From: Eurosta solidaginis
Taxonomy: Eukaryota > Arthropoda > Insecta > Diptera > Tephritidae
Direction of reading: 5' to 3'
Length of the DNA: 64,000 bases
Assembly: GCF_040869045.1 (NCBI RefSeq)
Contig: NC_090319.1
Coordinates: 179,650,645-179,714,644 of the forward strand
The position numbers and the translations under genes were made by a program. Every line of letters begins with the position of its first letter. Within the stretch, counting starts at the first letter, position 1. Below the pieces are notes generated by a model. The model was not told the origin of the DNA and searched no databases. It worked only from the letters and a program-made list of their open reading frames with translations. Of this stretch, positions 34,638-46,845 are shown piece by piece.

Positions 34638-36000
34638 TTAGATATACACATTTTTCTTATATCTGGAGGTTTCGCGAGGGTAAAATTCTATTTTTCCGAT
34701 GGGAAGATTATTTAAAAGTGGTTTGATAATGCTAGTCATGAGAAGGATACTGCACAGTTCCAGCATGAAAAAGCTGACTGCTTGCAGTATTTTAAAATTA
34801 GGTTTTGGGAAGATACGATGCCAAATAAAATACAGTAATAAGAAAATTATCTTGATATTATTGCTTATTGGCGATAGCAACCTTGCGGGCCAAGAAAATT
34901 CGAAGACGAGGAAAGAATTTGATGTTGTCTTTGCTCCCGAAGATGTTGCTGAAACGGTCTCCTTGGGTGGTGACAGTTTGGCGATACTTTGCAACTTTTT
35001 CCCAATAAAGTTTATTTTTTTGGTTGTTTTTTCTCTAGGGGTAAGAAGTGAGGGGTTTTCACCTATCGTTGTCTGAATTTCTATATCAGGTTTTTCGATA
35101 GTACCAGTTTTTTGCGATTGCTTGGAGTTAGATAGAAGATGGGATTTCTGGTGTCCTGGGAGGATTCGGTTCGCAATAGGAAGTTCTTTTCTGGATTTTA
35201 ACGATTGCTCCCAGAGAGACAATGTTTGCTCAGGTAGTTTGGAAGAACATAAATAAATTATGATAGGGTCCCAATCAGAAACTAAAATTCTTTGCGATTT
35301 TAAGATTACAAGACATTCGTTGATATTGTACTGCACCTTTTGAATGCCTTCGCTATTTTCCGAGGTAACGGGAGAGATATTGAAAAGCAATTTCAACTGC
35401 TTGTATATTAGCATTCGTTTGGTTTCGAATCGGGCTTTTATCGCTCCCCAGGCTAAAGAGAAATTGCCATCGGACAAAGGGTATTGCTTCACTATTGCAC
35501 CCGCTTTTCCTCGAGTCTTATTCCGCAAATTGTATAGCTTCTGTGCGAGAGTCAGTTTCGTATGGTTGAGGTAGACGGCCGTGAATATGCCACGAAAGGA
35601 TGGCCACTCCTCATAGCTAACGTAAAAAAATTTCCGTATCGCACGGAGGCACCTTAATATATGGTATGGAATTTTGATTCGAAGACAAGGACTGACGAGA
35701 GGTATTGCTTAGTTCGGAAAAGTTTTAGTTGGTCTAAGATGTTCGATTTACCGGTATAAAAGAAATCAGTGCAAACTGAAATTTGTTGTGAAATTCCTCT
35801 TTAAACTCTTTAGACACTAAGCTTCCTTTGGCTATGCACATATTTTCGTATGTGGTTTTTAACTTGGTCCAACGGCTGTTGATGTCTTCCAATTTAACAT
35901 CCAATAAAGAGTCGGTTTGATCATCCGGATCTTCTTTTTGAAAGTTTGTGCAAAACTTCACCACGTAGTTGGAGTCGAAGATAAATTTAGACATGATTTC
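34638..36000 (-). pseudogene. gag: BEL/Pao Gag, broken
   Basis: Minus strand. 35994-35734 reads MSKFIFDSNYVVKF..LEDINSRWTKLKTTYENM, and 35528-34638 reads LSDGNFSLAWGAIKARFETKRML, then SDWDPIIIYLCSSKLPEQTLSLWEQSL. The pattern of an aligned W..L..RF segment and WDPIIIYL..KL..LWE is the DUF1759-type Gag of BEL/Pao elements. The stretch between the two runs is in another frame. No zinc knuckle or pol follows. Confidence 0.78.
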
Positions 36001-37059
36001 TGATCAAAGCATGACTGGAGACTGTGCCAAAGTTTTGATTTGGCAAAAAATAACCGGGACGACAAACGGGAGGGAGACTATTTGCGTTCGCAAGCAGTAT
36101 TGTGCACGAAAATTCGGGTTTGTAATGAGAAATTTCAATACTACAGACGCAAGACGAGAAACGCTGATTTGGAAAATGGACTTTCCGTCTTTTACTCAAA
36201 GGGGTTTTGATTTATAATAACGATTTTTCGAAAACGAATGGGCACTTAACCGGTTTTGCTCTGCTCGCGTAGGGATTAAAAAAAAAACTCATCAATGTTA
36301 ATTAGGGAATGCCCCGCTGATATCGAAGGGATTCCACAAAAAAACTTAGCAGTGTTAATTAGGGAACGCTCCGCTCAGTGAAAAATACGTGTAACGTTAA
36401 GTGGTTTTGTGATGTATACGTGTAGAATAGATGAATGACGAAAGAAATATGTAGATAGGATTGGCAATAAAAGCGTTATATGCAAAATAACATATGATAT
36501 TAAATATTTAAGAAAGCCAAGAAACGCGGTTTTTACAAAATATTTTATGGTTGAACGCAAGCAACGTAATAACGCATTTATTATCGTGCTGAATTGCGCA
36601 AGAATTTATATTGATGTTTTCCAAGGAAATATATACAATGTTTTTTTTTTGTCTTCACACTAGGTGGATACGAAGCCGATACTAAAATCATTATTGCTTA
36701 ATAAGCGTAGCCGGGTTAAATATGTAGCTTATTTGAAGAAAGTGATTTTGTCCACATACATATGTACATATGCTTGCACCCACAAATTTGAGTTGAAAGG
36801 AACTTTGCAAATTTTAGTTATAAAATTACGACTAAACTTGTATGAAGACTTGATTTCAAAATTTATTTGAGAATTAATTAAAACTAGTAGATTTGATATA
36901 TTCTGAAGCTTTTCAGAACCAATATAAAGGTGAGGCATATCAGAAAGCCGGATCTTATCTTTGTATATTGGAAGCACAAAAGATTTTTTTGGATTTAGGG
37001 ACAGGAGGTTTACGGTGGACCACTGAAGAATCAGTCACAAGTCCTCATTAAGCCTGAAA
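36001..37059. other. Untranslated/unknown; one tandem duplication
   Basis: Upstream of the BEL gag on the minus strand. 36280-36370 has two copies (~64-bp period) of a block with GTTAATTAGGGAA and GC(C/T)CCGCT. The remainder (36400-37059) is AT-rich, with no ORF or repeat recognised. Confidence 0.5.
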
Positions 37060-37605
37060 GCTAAATGCTCTACTGTACTAATATGATTCGATAAGTATAA
37101 TTGAACATCATCAGCCTATGCGTGTAATCGAACTTGAGAGCAGGTGTGGAAAATATCATTTAAAAGCATACTAAATAGAAGAGGACCTAGGACGGAGCCC
37201 TGTGGCACTCCGGAACTAGAGTGACCTTCGTCTGAATATATGTTGCCGACTTTAACTTTTTTCGTTCTGTCACTTAAGTAACTTCTTTGGAGGTTTACAG
37301 CACCTTCATCGAATCCAAAGTAGTTTATAAGTTTTACACAGAGCAGGTCATGGTTGACAGAATCAAACGCCTTGGAGAAATCGAGAAGGCACAAACGTGT
37401 AAGACTCCCGTGGTCAAACTCCTTACGGACATCATCCAGCACTTTGACAACAGCTGTACAACAAAAGTGGGGTGCTCTAAAACCGGATTGAAATCTACTC
37501 AGCAGATTATGCTCTTCAACGAACGCAGTAATTTGTTGCGCCATAAGTGACTCAAGCAACTTCGACAGCCCGGTCAATATGCTGATAGGTCTAAAGTCAG
37601 AAGGC
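37060..37605 (-). pseudogene. LINE reverse transcriptase fragment (CR1/Jockey-like)
   Basis: Minus strand from about 37605: DFRPISILTGLSKLLESL, then RFQSGFRAPHFCCTAVVKVL, LLDFSKAFDSVNHDLL (first catalytic Asp), and SSSGVPQGSVLGPLLFS. The next motif should be YADD, but the Tyr position is TAG (about 37114-37116), so it reads stop-A-D-D, followed by VQLYLSNH. The RT is truncated at both sides, with the endonuclease and C-terminus missing. Confidence 0.88.
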
Positions 37606-37611
37606 TCGGAA

Positions 37612-38051
37612 GAACCACAACAACAAAAACATTAAAGCAAGCTACACTTGTGTACATGAACATATCAATCATCATTTATACACATACATAGAAACGACGA
37701 AGAGTTATCTTACACACACACATGTAGTCATAAGCCGTAGTAGTTACTCACACATACACACGCATATGGCTATATCTCAAACTGTTCGCGAAATTACTAG
37801 ACTTTAGGATAAATGGGTGAACGAGGAAACCGAGAGTATAAAAGCAGAGCAAACTGACCAATAGCTAATCAGTTTGATTCACACATTATTGTGAAGTAAC
37901 GTGATATTGAAGTATAATTGTACTACTCCCAAAGTAATCTAAATAAAGCCCAGTTTGCAATACTCAGTATTGGAGTGATTTATTCAACAGTGTAGCGGTT
38001 CTAACATTAGAAGAAGGTTTGAAATAAGCGGAATTCTCCAGAATTCTTACA
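37612..38051 (+). repeat. LTR fragment related to the solo LTR at 1633
   Basis: Contains GAGTATAAAAGCAGAGC (TATA, about 37833), an AATAAAGCCC signal (about 37942) and ends with GAATTCTTACA at 38051. Its last ~90 bp align with the minus strand of the solo LTR. The start is obscured by a CAACAA-rich junction with the LINE. It cuts the gag that follows on the minus strand. Confidence 0.7.
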
Positions 38052-38059
38052 AGATAATT

Positions 38060-39179
38060 GATATTTCGTATATGGATGCTTGGACAACATCCATTGGTTC
38101 TGGTTTTTAAGGTAGCTTTGGGCCTGAAGGACGAGTTGGTAGTACAGAGTGGTTTCTAAAATTGTTAGGGTTATTGTAATAATTATATCTTGGATTTGGA
38201 GTAGTATTAGGATTTCTTGGTATCTGTGGAAGATAGGCTAGTTCTGGATAAAAATAAGTACCAACTTTAGTGTTGAGATTAATGCAATTATTAGGATTTC
38301 AAGAGGGAACTTTCGGGCATATTGGTTAGCGTTAGGAAGGTTTTTCACTATTCCATGGGCATAGTTTGTTCTGAAGTACTGATTCTCTAGTTTGAGACAA
38401 AGTTGTAAAGCTTTGGAAAGATCCACAGGTTCCCTCATTTCCAGTAATTTGGGTAGATCTCCATTCAAACCGCGAATGAAGGTATCTAGAGCTTTATTTC
38501 TATATGTTTGTGTCGTAACGCAGAGGGTTCCATGGCTCATATCCATACAAGATATTTTATTCAAAATCAGCGAAAGATGAGAATAAACCTAATGGTAAAA
38601 TTCTTGCGTTGTTAGTCGGCCTTGCAGAAGTGTTGTGAGGTTAAGCACTGCGACCTATTGGTCTATTGTGCCCCCTTGCAAGAGTTCATTTGGTACTCCA
38701 ATATACCGAAGTCTCGTTTGTCGACATAATGGAGTGCAAGGCACTTGCAAATAGCCTTCCAATTTAACGGCGTACTGTAAGGCTCTAATGCGGCGTCTGT
38801 TTGTCCTGTAATTTTGTTTCTAATTACGCTGGACATCCCAAAATATTTTGGGGTACCGCATATGGGTTCATAAATTTGAATAATATGTTCTACGCTCTTT
38901 TCCATGAGCTGAATTCGCTTGGTTCGCCAGAGAATTCACGGATACTTCTAACCACGTCAGGAATCTTGTCCAGTTCCCCATGTTATCTGGGGTATCACGG
39001 TGTCACGGAAATAGTTTGACAAACTTCTATTATCGGATTTTCTCTTTGTCCTATTTTGACTTCTACTAGCCTGTTAACAACTTCTACGAATTGTACGATT
39101 TCCCTAGGTACTTCTGAACTTGGTGCTAGCTGACCATTTATCAAGACCGGGGCCTAACGAGATTATTGTTTGTGGCCAT
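38060..39179 (-). pseudogene. gag: Errantivirus-like (gypsy/17.6/297 group) Gag, broken
   Basis: Minus strand, start near ATG 39179 (MATNNNLVRP). 38905-38663 reads [52 protein letters not shown]. 38564-38238 reads [35 protein letters not shown]. The end near 38080 reads EPMDV. These are Gag features of the gypsy/17.6/297 group, insect elements that in some members carry an envelope gene. Here only gag, leader and LTR remain, with frame breaks, and the 38051 LTR truncates it. No env or pol was seen. Confidence 0.83.
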
Positions 39180-39808
39180 TATAGCAAACTTTGTCAAATT
39201 TCTAAAATCTTAAATTTAAAACGACCTCTATGTTAATTGTTATTATTTGTGTGACCTCTTATAGGAAGAAGACCCTTCCTACTCCAGAGGGACCGTATAA
39301 GGATTCGTCGAATTAGGGTATTGTTATAAGTTGAGGCGTCTCAACTTTGTTGTATTTTGATATTGTTTTACGGTACCTTAGATAAACTATTTCTTTTAGT
39401 ACTCTATATTTTTCACGCAAAAAAAATTTTTAATACAAATTTTTCTTAATATTTCCTTTTTTCACAATTCTTATAAAATTGTTTCTTCAATGAGGATTTT
39501 TATCTGTTTTCACTCTTTATTGAAGCTTAAAGGGATTTTTGTTTTTTGTTTTTCTTTATTAAAATGATTTGATAAAGTTTAGTAAGATTTCAACCTTTTC
39601 GATATTAACTATAATCATGATTCTTTCTTTCACTTAAAAAAATTTCACAATATTTAACTCTTTCTTATAATTACTTGATATAATTTCTTACTCGCTATCC
39701 CTCGTTGCGCCTCAAGGAGTTACGTTTGCTATTTCTGCTTCTAAGGGTTTTTACGAGGTTGCCTGCGGACGGACACTACAGGCTTGTTGTTGGTAATGGG
39801 TTTGGCAC
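39180..39808 (-). other. Leader of the errantivirus-like element
   Basis: AT-rich untranslated sequence between gag and the tandem repeats. No ORF. Confidence 0.6.
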
Positions 39809-39982
39809 AGCACGGCGACTACTTGAGGCGATCTGGCTTGTTTGCATTAGCTTAGTTAAATTTTACAGCACGACGGCTACTTGAGGATATTTGGCTTATT
39901 CACGTTAGCTTAGTTAAATTTTACAGCACGGCGACTACTTGAGGCGATCTGGCATATTCACGTTAACTTAGTAACATTTTAA
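39809..39982 (-). repeat. Three 58-bp tandem repeats in the leader
   Basis: Copies start at 39809, 39867 and 39925; each includes AGCACGGCGACTACTTGAGG or a variant, and CTTAGTTAAATTTTAC or a variant. It lies between primer site and gag, where Drosophila gypsy carries its Su(Hw) insulator repeats. I do not see a good Su(Hw) consensus in these. Confidence 0.88.
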
Positions 39983-40010
39983 TTTTCGCGTTTACCGAGC
40001 CGCAACGATA

Positions 40011-40022
40011 CGTTGGGCGCCA
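40011..40022 (-). promoter_or_regulatory. Primer-binding site (tRNA-Lys), minus strand
   Basis: The reverse complement reads TGGCGCCCAACG immediately inside the LTR end, the same primer type as Gypsy A. Confidence 0.85.
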
Positions 40023-40023
40023 C

Positions 40024-40400
40024 TGAATCTTTGCTAAATTGCTAAAATCAAAAAAAAAATTATTTTTAGTGCTCTATGAGCACGTCGTATCTTTATTGAG
40101 TTCAAATTAAAACTAATTTACAACGATCGTACTGTTCTAAACCTAAGCTCTTGCCAGCGGAATGTTATCACATGCACCCGACGCGTGCATCACCTTATTC
40201 CCACGATTTGGGCATTTGAGTGATATGACACCGAAAATACTGTTTCCCAGGCTTACGGAATTTAGGTGATATAATATCCACAAGCTTCAGACATAGCGTC
40301 AGCATTGCGTGTGCGAAAGTCATTCTTGAATTCTGTAGTGTTAACTTATATAAAGGATTATTGAAAATAATGCATGGTCAATTCTACTTTCAACAAGATA
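40024..40400 (-). repeat. 5' LTR of the errantivirus-like element
   Basis: On the minus strand it has a TTATATAAG box (near 40347), an AATAAAG signal (near 40095) and ends GATTCA at 40024 next to the primer site. The outer end, near 40400, is approximate. Confidence 0.65.
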
Positions 40401-41294
40401 CGAATTTCAAAGATTAATTAAGGTTTTATTGTTGTATTCTACGATTTCATATAAAGTGGTGGTGTAAAATTGTACCTTAATTTTTTTTTAATTTTATTAG
40501 CTTTTGAAATCGTTGGTTAAGAGGCGATAAAGCTAAGACGTGCAGGTGTTATAGTTTCTGTTTTACGGTGCGTGGGTCTGTTTTCAAAAGAGGCGATAAA
40601 AACTCCCCAGCAATAAATGTTAGCTTCGTGAATTGCAGAAGTACATTAATCCTAGTTCGTAATTGTATTTCTAAATACACATTTATTTATTTACATAGAG
40701 ATTGTTCACTATTGTTATTAGTTTTTTTATTTTTTTTCTCATTGTTTCCTTTAAACAATGTCACCCAGTATCAGCCTAGGTGGGGCTGACGATAATAGTC
40801 GTGTTATGATAAACTCCTGTGCCAGCAGACGAGTGGATTTAAGATTATGCACTTTAATGCCAGTAGTTTAAGGTCCGGGTTTTCAGTAGTTGGTTAAGCT
40901 AAGCTTAAAGTAAGTTCGCTTAAACTCTAGTAAAATTTAAACTACTGAGCAGTTTTTAAACACAGTTTAAGGCCCCCTTTGGGGTATGCTTTTTTGTACG
41001 GCAACATTGGTTTTTAAACGGTTTTATTTAGCTTGACTTGACAGGACGGCCGTTGTGAAAGAATTTTGTTATTAAAATTGAAGTAACTTCCCGATAAGCT
41101 ACAAGCCTGAAACTTGGAATATAGTTCAGAACCCGATGACAATGCAATAATAAGATAAAAAAAACTCCGGTAGGTGGCGCATGGATCAAAATATTTCAAA
41201 AAATCATATTTGTGGTCCGATTTGGCTCATAATACATACTTATATGAATATAAAGCGACCTATGAAAAAAATCGACGCTAGGTGGCGCAGGTTA
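40401..41294. other. Mixed scraps: LINE endonuclease start and unknown repeat
   Basis: A plus-strand reading at about 40842-40890, KIMHFNASSLRSGFS, resembles the first residues of a CR1/Jockey endonuclease. After about 40890 the sequence is rich in TTAAG motifs. 41070-41294 holds a block with two GTAGGTGGCGCA-like copies (41170 and 41279), which I take for a fragment of a common dipteran repeat. No complete gene. Confidence 0.45.
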
Positions 41295-43079
41295 TGACGA
41301 GCATCACAATGATATTAGCCTCTCGACGTAATATGCGAACATCACAGGGCGATATCATTATCACAACATCAATTATAATTATGTGTTGCAGATCAACTTA
41401 TTTGATGTATTGTATCGAACATTGGTTCGAAAAGTTCGTCGCAACCAATGCTCAGTGCAACAACATAAAAATATACTTAGCGTCGATGTGCTCTGACGAA
41501 CCAACAAAGTTAATTGCTTGTGAGCGGGCGAGCGTAACTTAAAATCCCAGGTAAGGCAATCACTAACACACCCACTTGATATTGTACAATTGTAGGTACA
41601 CATATAGGTATATATATATAGATTGGAATTAGTGAGCATGCACTAATACTTGGAAAACCCGCACATGCGCATAACGAAGGTGGCGCTCAACTAGTGGAAC
41701 AGAGAACTACTAGATGATGTTAAGGCACAAATCATACATACATACCATGCAGAAAATCCAATGATGCAAGCTATCGCACAGCCAGTATGAATGCTATGCC
41801 AAACTAGGCTTCATCTGTCCTTTTTTTTGTTCTTTTTTTTTCTACAAGAAACTGGTAGACTTTTTTTTGCTGTATTCGAGGTATAGTAGATTTCGATCAT
41901 ATAATAACAGTCCCAAACCGGATCGGATTACCAAGAACTATCTCTGTCCGTATTTAAGATGAGATAGCCTAGATACGCCAGGGGAAAGAGGGCGAAGCAC
42001 CCGACAGAAAAAAGTACCAAGTTCGAACCATGAAAGGAGGATATGGGGAAATATAAAATTGTAGCTTTGGTTGTTTGCTTCTGAACGATCGACAGTTACG
42101 TAGATGATTTTTATATGGTTAACGCAAATTTTCTATCAACTTTTTGTACCAGTACGAATTTATTCTGGTATATTCCTGTTTTTTTGTGAAGCGAATTTGG
42201 ATGGCGTGATCTGATTCTCATCCCTCGATTCAAGTAAAGAAGTCATTGTCGGATTTGACTGTAAAAAAGTATAATAAGAATAAAAGAAAATAAGAACAAT
42301 GTCTAACGGGAAGATCAGGCGATGATGCCGTTTGACCTATACCTACGGAGAGACGATATGGAAAACGGGAAAACTCCCGGTAGAAGCAAAGGCTTTGAAG
42401 GCGTATGCCAAAGATTAAGTTTTTCAGTTTTGAATTGAAGTAGGGATCGTGAACGTCGTCGGGTTTAGCGCAACGCATACCGCTAGCAAACCTGAAAGTA
42501 AAGAAACTATTTTTCCTAAAAATTAACGAATTCAATTGCTTGATGATCGAAATAAAGTTTTAAAGTCAAAATAGCTTTAAAATGGTGAAATGGTGTTAGA
42601 CCCAAAGTTTATTGTCATTGTTATAAATAGTTGGGCAGTTCAATATTTAACGTTTGAGTGAAAATGGTTTTTAATACTTAACAGTATAATACAGAACGTG
42701 TCCAGTTACATTAAAGGGAGTCTATGTTGCTGTGTCAAAATAATTTGATTGTGAAAAAACTGAAAAATCAAATACCAATTGAGGTTTTTGCCATTTATCT
42801 CGTATTTAAGTTATAGGAAAACCAGAAATTTTATTTACTGAATTGGTAAAGTGAAAAGTGGATTGCATCAACTGCGAGTTATTGGGAAAAATACTATAAA
42901 TTGTAACAACAAAAAAATGACGTTGCATTGTAAGCGCGTTTGAGTGCATTTATATCTTGAGAACATTTGGAAAATTGGAAATTGAAAATGGGCACCAATG
43001 GATGACACCTAAAAGCAGTGTGAAAGAAAAATAGTTGGAACAAACACATCACAAGCATTCCATGTGTTTTTTTTTTATC

Positions 43080-43268
43080 ATGAAACTCCTATTAATGGTT
43101 GTTGTACCACAAAAAGGCAGTTTTGAAGTAGACATCGCTGAACTCATCAGCCGCCTACACAGTGACTATATAAGAAGGCGATTTAATGTCCGTGCCGGAA
43201 TTGTACAATATGCATATGCCATACTAAATGATAAAAGCGAGCGTGCGGAAAAGAATAGAATTTTGTAA
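43080..43268 (+). CDS. 62-codon open reading conserved in both LTRs (5' copy)
   Basis: ATG 43080 to TAA. It begins MKLLLMVVVPQKGSFEVDIAE and ends KSERAEKNRIL. The 3' LTR copy (54356-54544) differs by a single base (Ala/Glu at one position), while the ~140 bp just downstream differ at about a dozen positions. I recognise no family. The conserved block also reaches ~90 bp upstream, so it could be regulatory DNA rather than a gene. Confidence 0.3.
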   Translation: MKLLLMVVVPQKGSFEVDIAELISRLHSDYIRRRFNVRAGIVQYAYAILNDKSERAEKNRIL

Positions 43269-43860
43269 AAACTGAAACTAAACCTTGATGTATTAAATGA
43301 ATAACGAGGCCAATGAGCCCACCTAACTTTAGAAAAAGTGAAACGAAAAATAAGAAGAAAATTTAAATAAAATCATCACACGGGTGAAGGATCAACCGCA
43401 ACATATATCAGCCCTCCAATGCCGAGATTCCTAACAAACGTCGAGATGGTCAACATATTGCTTTCCCGATAATTTAGATTTAGAGTTAAATAATTTTAAT
43501 GCTGTTTCACTAAATTCTCTATGTAAAATATCTAGTGCAATATGATTGCGAATGTAGAGTAGGGTGGTAACCATTTTCTTTGTCCGTCATACGATTATTC
43601 CGTGATAGTTTTTTTGCAATTGTTAGAATTTAAAAAGAAAATTCATATAAAGTCGCATTTTCGGTATAAAATTTTAAGTGTTGATCTCATAGTTAATACC
43701 GAAAATAGGAACGCCCTCTTAAGTTCTTTAATACTATCCAAATTAATTGCAGCACTAGCAGATATGGTCGCTAGACATGATACATCGAACCTACATCATT
43801 CTCATCATCGTCGCTGAGCTCAACGTCGCATCGATGGAGACCAAGTAAGTAGAAAGAAAA

Positions 43861-46845
43861 ACAAGTAAGGAAGGCTAAGTTCGGGTGTAACCGAACATTA
43901 CATACTCAGTTGAGAGCTATGGAGACAAAATAAGGAAAATCACCATGTAGAAAATGAACCTAGGGTAACCATGGAATGTGGTTGTATGACATGTGTATCA
44001 AATGGAAGATATTAAAGAGTATTTTAAGAGAGAGTAGGCCATAGTTCTATGGATGGACGCCATTTAGGGATATCGCCATAAAGGTAGACCAGGGCTGACT
44101 CTAGAATTTGTTTGTACGATATGGGTATCAGATCAAAGGTGTTACTGAGCATTTTAAGAGGGAGTGGGCCTTAGGTCTATCGGTGGACGCCTTTTCGAGA
44201 TATCGCCATTAAGGTGGACCAGGGGTGACTCTAGAATGTGTTTGTACGATATGGGTATCAAATGAAAGGTGGTAATGAGTATTTTAAAAGGGAATGGGCC
44301 TTAGTTCTATAGGTGAACGCCTTTTCGAGAAATCGCCATAAAGGTGGACCAGGGGTGACTCTAGAATATGTTTGTACGATATGGGTATCAAATGAAAGCT
44401 GTTAATGAGTATTTTGAAAAGGAGTGATCCTTAGTTCCATACGTGGACGCCGTTTCGAGATATCGCCATAAAGGTGGACCAAGGGTGACTCTAGAATGTT
44501 TGTACGATATGGGTATCAAACGAAAGGTGTTGCTGAGCATTTTAAGAGGGAGTGGGCATGAGGTCTATAGGTGGACGCCTTTTCGAGATATCGTTATTAG
44601 GGTGGGCCAGGGGTGACTCTAGAATGTGTTTGTACGATATGGGTATCAAACGAAAGGTGTTACTAAGCATTTTAAGAGGGAGTGGGCATTAGGTCTATAG
44701 GTGGACGCCTTTTCGAGATATCGCCATTAGGGTGGGCCAGGGGTGACTCTAGAATGTGTTTGTACGATATGGGTATCAAATGAAAGGTGGTAATGAGTAT
44801 TTTAAAAGGGAGTAATCCTCAGTTCTATAGGTGGACGCCTTTTCGAGATATCGCCATAAAGGTGGACCAAGGGTGACTCTAGAATGTTTGTACGATATGG
44901 GTATCAAACGAAAGGTGTTACTGAGCATTTTAAGAGGGAGTGGGCATTAGGTCTATAGGTGGACGCCTTTCGAGATATCGCCATTAGGGTGGGCCAGGGG
45001 TGACTCTAGAATGTTTGTACGATATGGGTATCAAAGGAAAGGTGTTACTGAGCATTTTAAGAGGGAGTGGGCATTAGGTCTATAGGTGGACGCCTTTTCG
45101 AGATATCGCCTTTAGGGTGGGCCAGGGGTGACTCTAGAATGTTTGTACGATATGGGTATCAAACGAAAGGTGTTACTGAGCATTTTAAGAGGGAGTGGAC
45201 CTTAGGTCTATAGATGGACGCCTTTTCGAGATATCGCCATTAGGGTGGGCCAGGGGCGACTCTAGAATGTTTGTACGATATGGGTATCAAACGAAATGTG
45301 TTACTGAGCATTTTAAGAGGGAGTGGGCATTAGGTCTATAGGTGGACGCCTTTTCGAGATATCGCCATTAGGGTGGGCCAGGGGTGACTCTAGAATGTGT
45401 TTGTACGATATGGATATCAATTTAAAGGTATTAATGAGGGTTTTAAAAGTGAGTGGCCCTTATATGTATATGTGAAGGCGTTCTCGCGATATCGACCAAA
45501 ATGTGGACCAGGTGATCCAGAAAATCATCTGTCGGGTACTGCTAATTTATTTATATATGCAATACCACTAACAGTATTCCTGCCAAGATTTCAAGGGCTG
45601 TTGATTTCGCCTTGTAGAACTTTTTCATTTACTTCTACCTAATATGGTAGGTGTCACACCCATTTTACAAAATTTTTTCCAAAGTTATATTTTGCGTCAT
45701 TAAAGCAATCCAGTTACAATGTTTCATCCCTTTTTTCGTATTTGGTATAGAATTATGGCATTTTTTTCATTTTTCGTAATTTTCGATATCGATAAAGTGG
45801 GCGTGGTTATGGTCGGATTTCGGCCATTTTTTATACCAAGATAAAGTGAGTTCAGATAAGTACGTGGGCTAAGTTTAGTAAAGATATATCGCTTTTTGCT
45901 CAAGTTATTGTGTTACGGCCGAGCGGAAGACGGTGGACTGTGTAAAAAAACTGGGCGTGACTTCCACCGATTTCGCCCATTTTCACAGAGAACAGTTACC
46001 GTCATAGAATCTATGCCTCTACCAAATTTGAGAAGGATTGGTAAATTTTTGTTCGACTTATGGCCTTAAAAGTATTCTGGACGAAATAAATGAAAAAGGG
46101 CGGAGCCACGCCCATTTTGAAATTTTCTTTTATTTTTGTATTTTGTTGCATCATATCATTATTGGAGTTGAAGTTTGACTTAATTTACTTATATACAGTA
46201 AAGATATTAAATTTTTTGTTAAAATTTGAATTTTAAAAAAAAATGTTTAAAAAGTGGGCGTGTTCTTCATCCAATTTTGCTAATTTTTGTTCAGCACATA
46301 TATAGTAATAGTAGTAACGTTCCTGCCAAATTTCATCATGATATCTTCAACGACTGCCAAATTACAGCTTGCAAAACTTTTAAATTACCTTTTTGTAAAA
46401 GTGGGCGGTTCCACGCCCATTGTCCAAAATCTTACCAATTTTCTATTCTGCGTCATAACGTCAACCCATCTACCAAGTTTCATCGCTTTAACCGCCTTTG
46501 GCAATGAATTATCGCATTTTTCGGTTTTTTCGAAATTTTCGACATCGAAAAAGTGGGCGTGGTTATAGTCCGATATCGTTCATTTTAAATAGCAATCTGA
46601 GATGAGTGCCCAGGAATCTACATACCAAATTTCATCAAGATATCTCAAAATTTACTCAAGTTATCGTGTTAACGGACAGACGGACGGACGGACATGGCTC
46701 AATCAAATTTTTTTTCGAAACTGATGATTTTGATATATGGAAGTCTATATCTATCTCGATTCCTTTATACCTGTACAACCAACCGTTATCCAATCAAAGT
46801 TAATATACTCTGTGAGCTCTGACTCTGAACTGAGTATAAAAAAGT
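43861..46845. mobile_element. ~3-kb minisatellite-bearing element in LTR B
   Basis: Inserted in the 5' LTR of Gypsy B: the 3' LTR reads through AAGAAAAAAAGTTATAATTC without it (about 55190-55212). The left end starts ACAAGTAAGGAAGG and holds a hairpin TTCGG-GTGTAA-CCGAA. The right end is ACTGAGTATAAAA. The body has 12 monomers of ~128-130 bp, then ~1.3 kb of sequence with repeated GTGGGCGTG / CCACGCCCA words and an ACGGACGGACGG run (46675-46691). Similar elements are common in flies from memory. No protein; class unresolved, Helitron/DINE-like is possible. Confidence 0.82.
43960..45540. repeat. Tandem array, ~12 monomers of 128-130 bp
   Basis: The shared word TACGATATGGGTATCA starts at 44115, 44245, 44375, 44503, 44633, 44763, 44891, 45018, 45146, 45274 and 45404, with a diverged first copy near 43987. 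Other constant parts are CTTTTCGAGATATCGCC and GGGGTGACTCTAGAATG. Confidence 0.95.

Noticed and set aside
39805..39985. Su(Hw) binding sites in the 58-bp repeats
   Set aside because: Only a loose ATGCAAAC match in one unit; the TGCATA core is not seen in the others.
41295..41542. ~82-codon open reading at the very start of the Gypsy B LTRs
   Set aside because: Open in both copies but the base differences are mostly amino-acid changing, giving no sign of coding constraint.
43861..45540. CRISPR-like array
   Set aside because: 128-130-bp units are contiguous with no unique spacers, and the genome is eukaryotic; this is a minisatellite.
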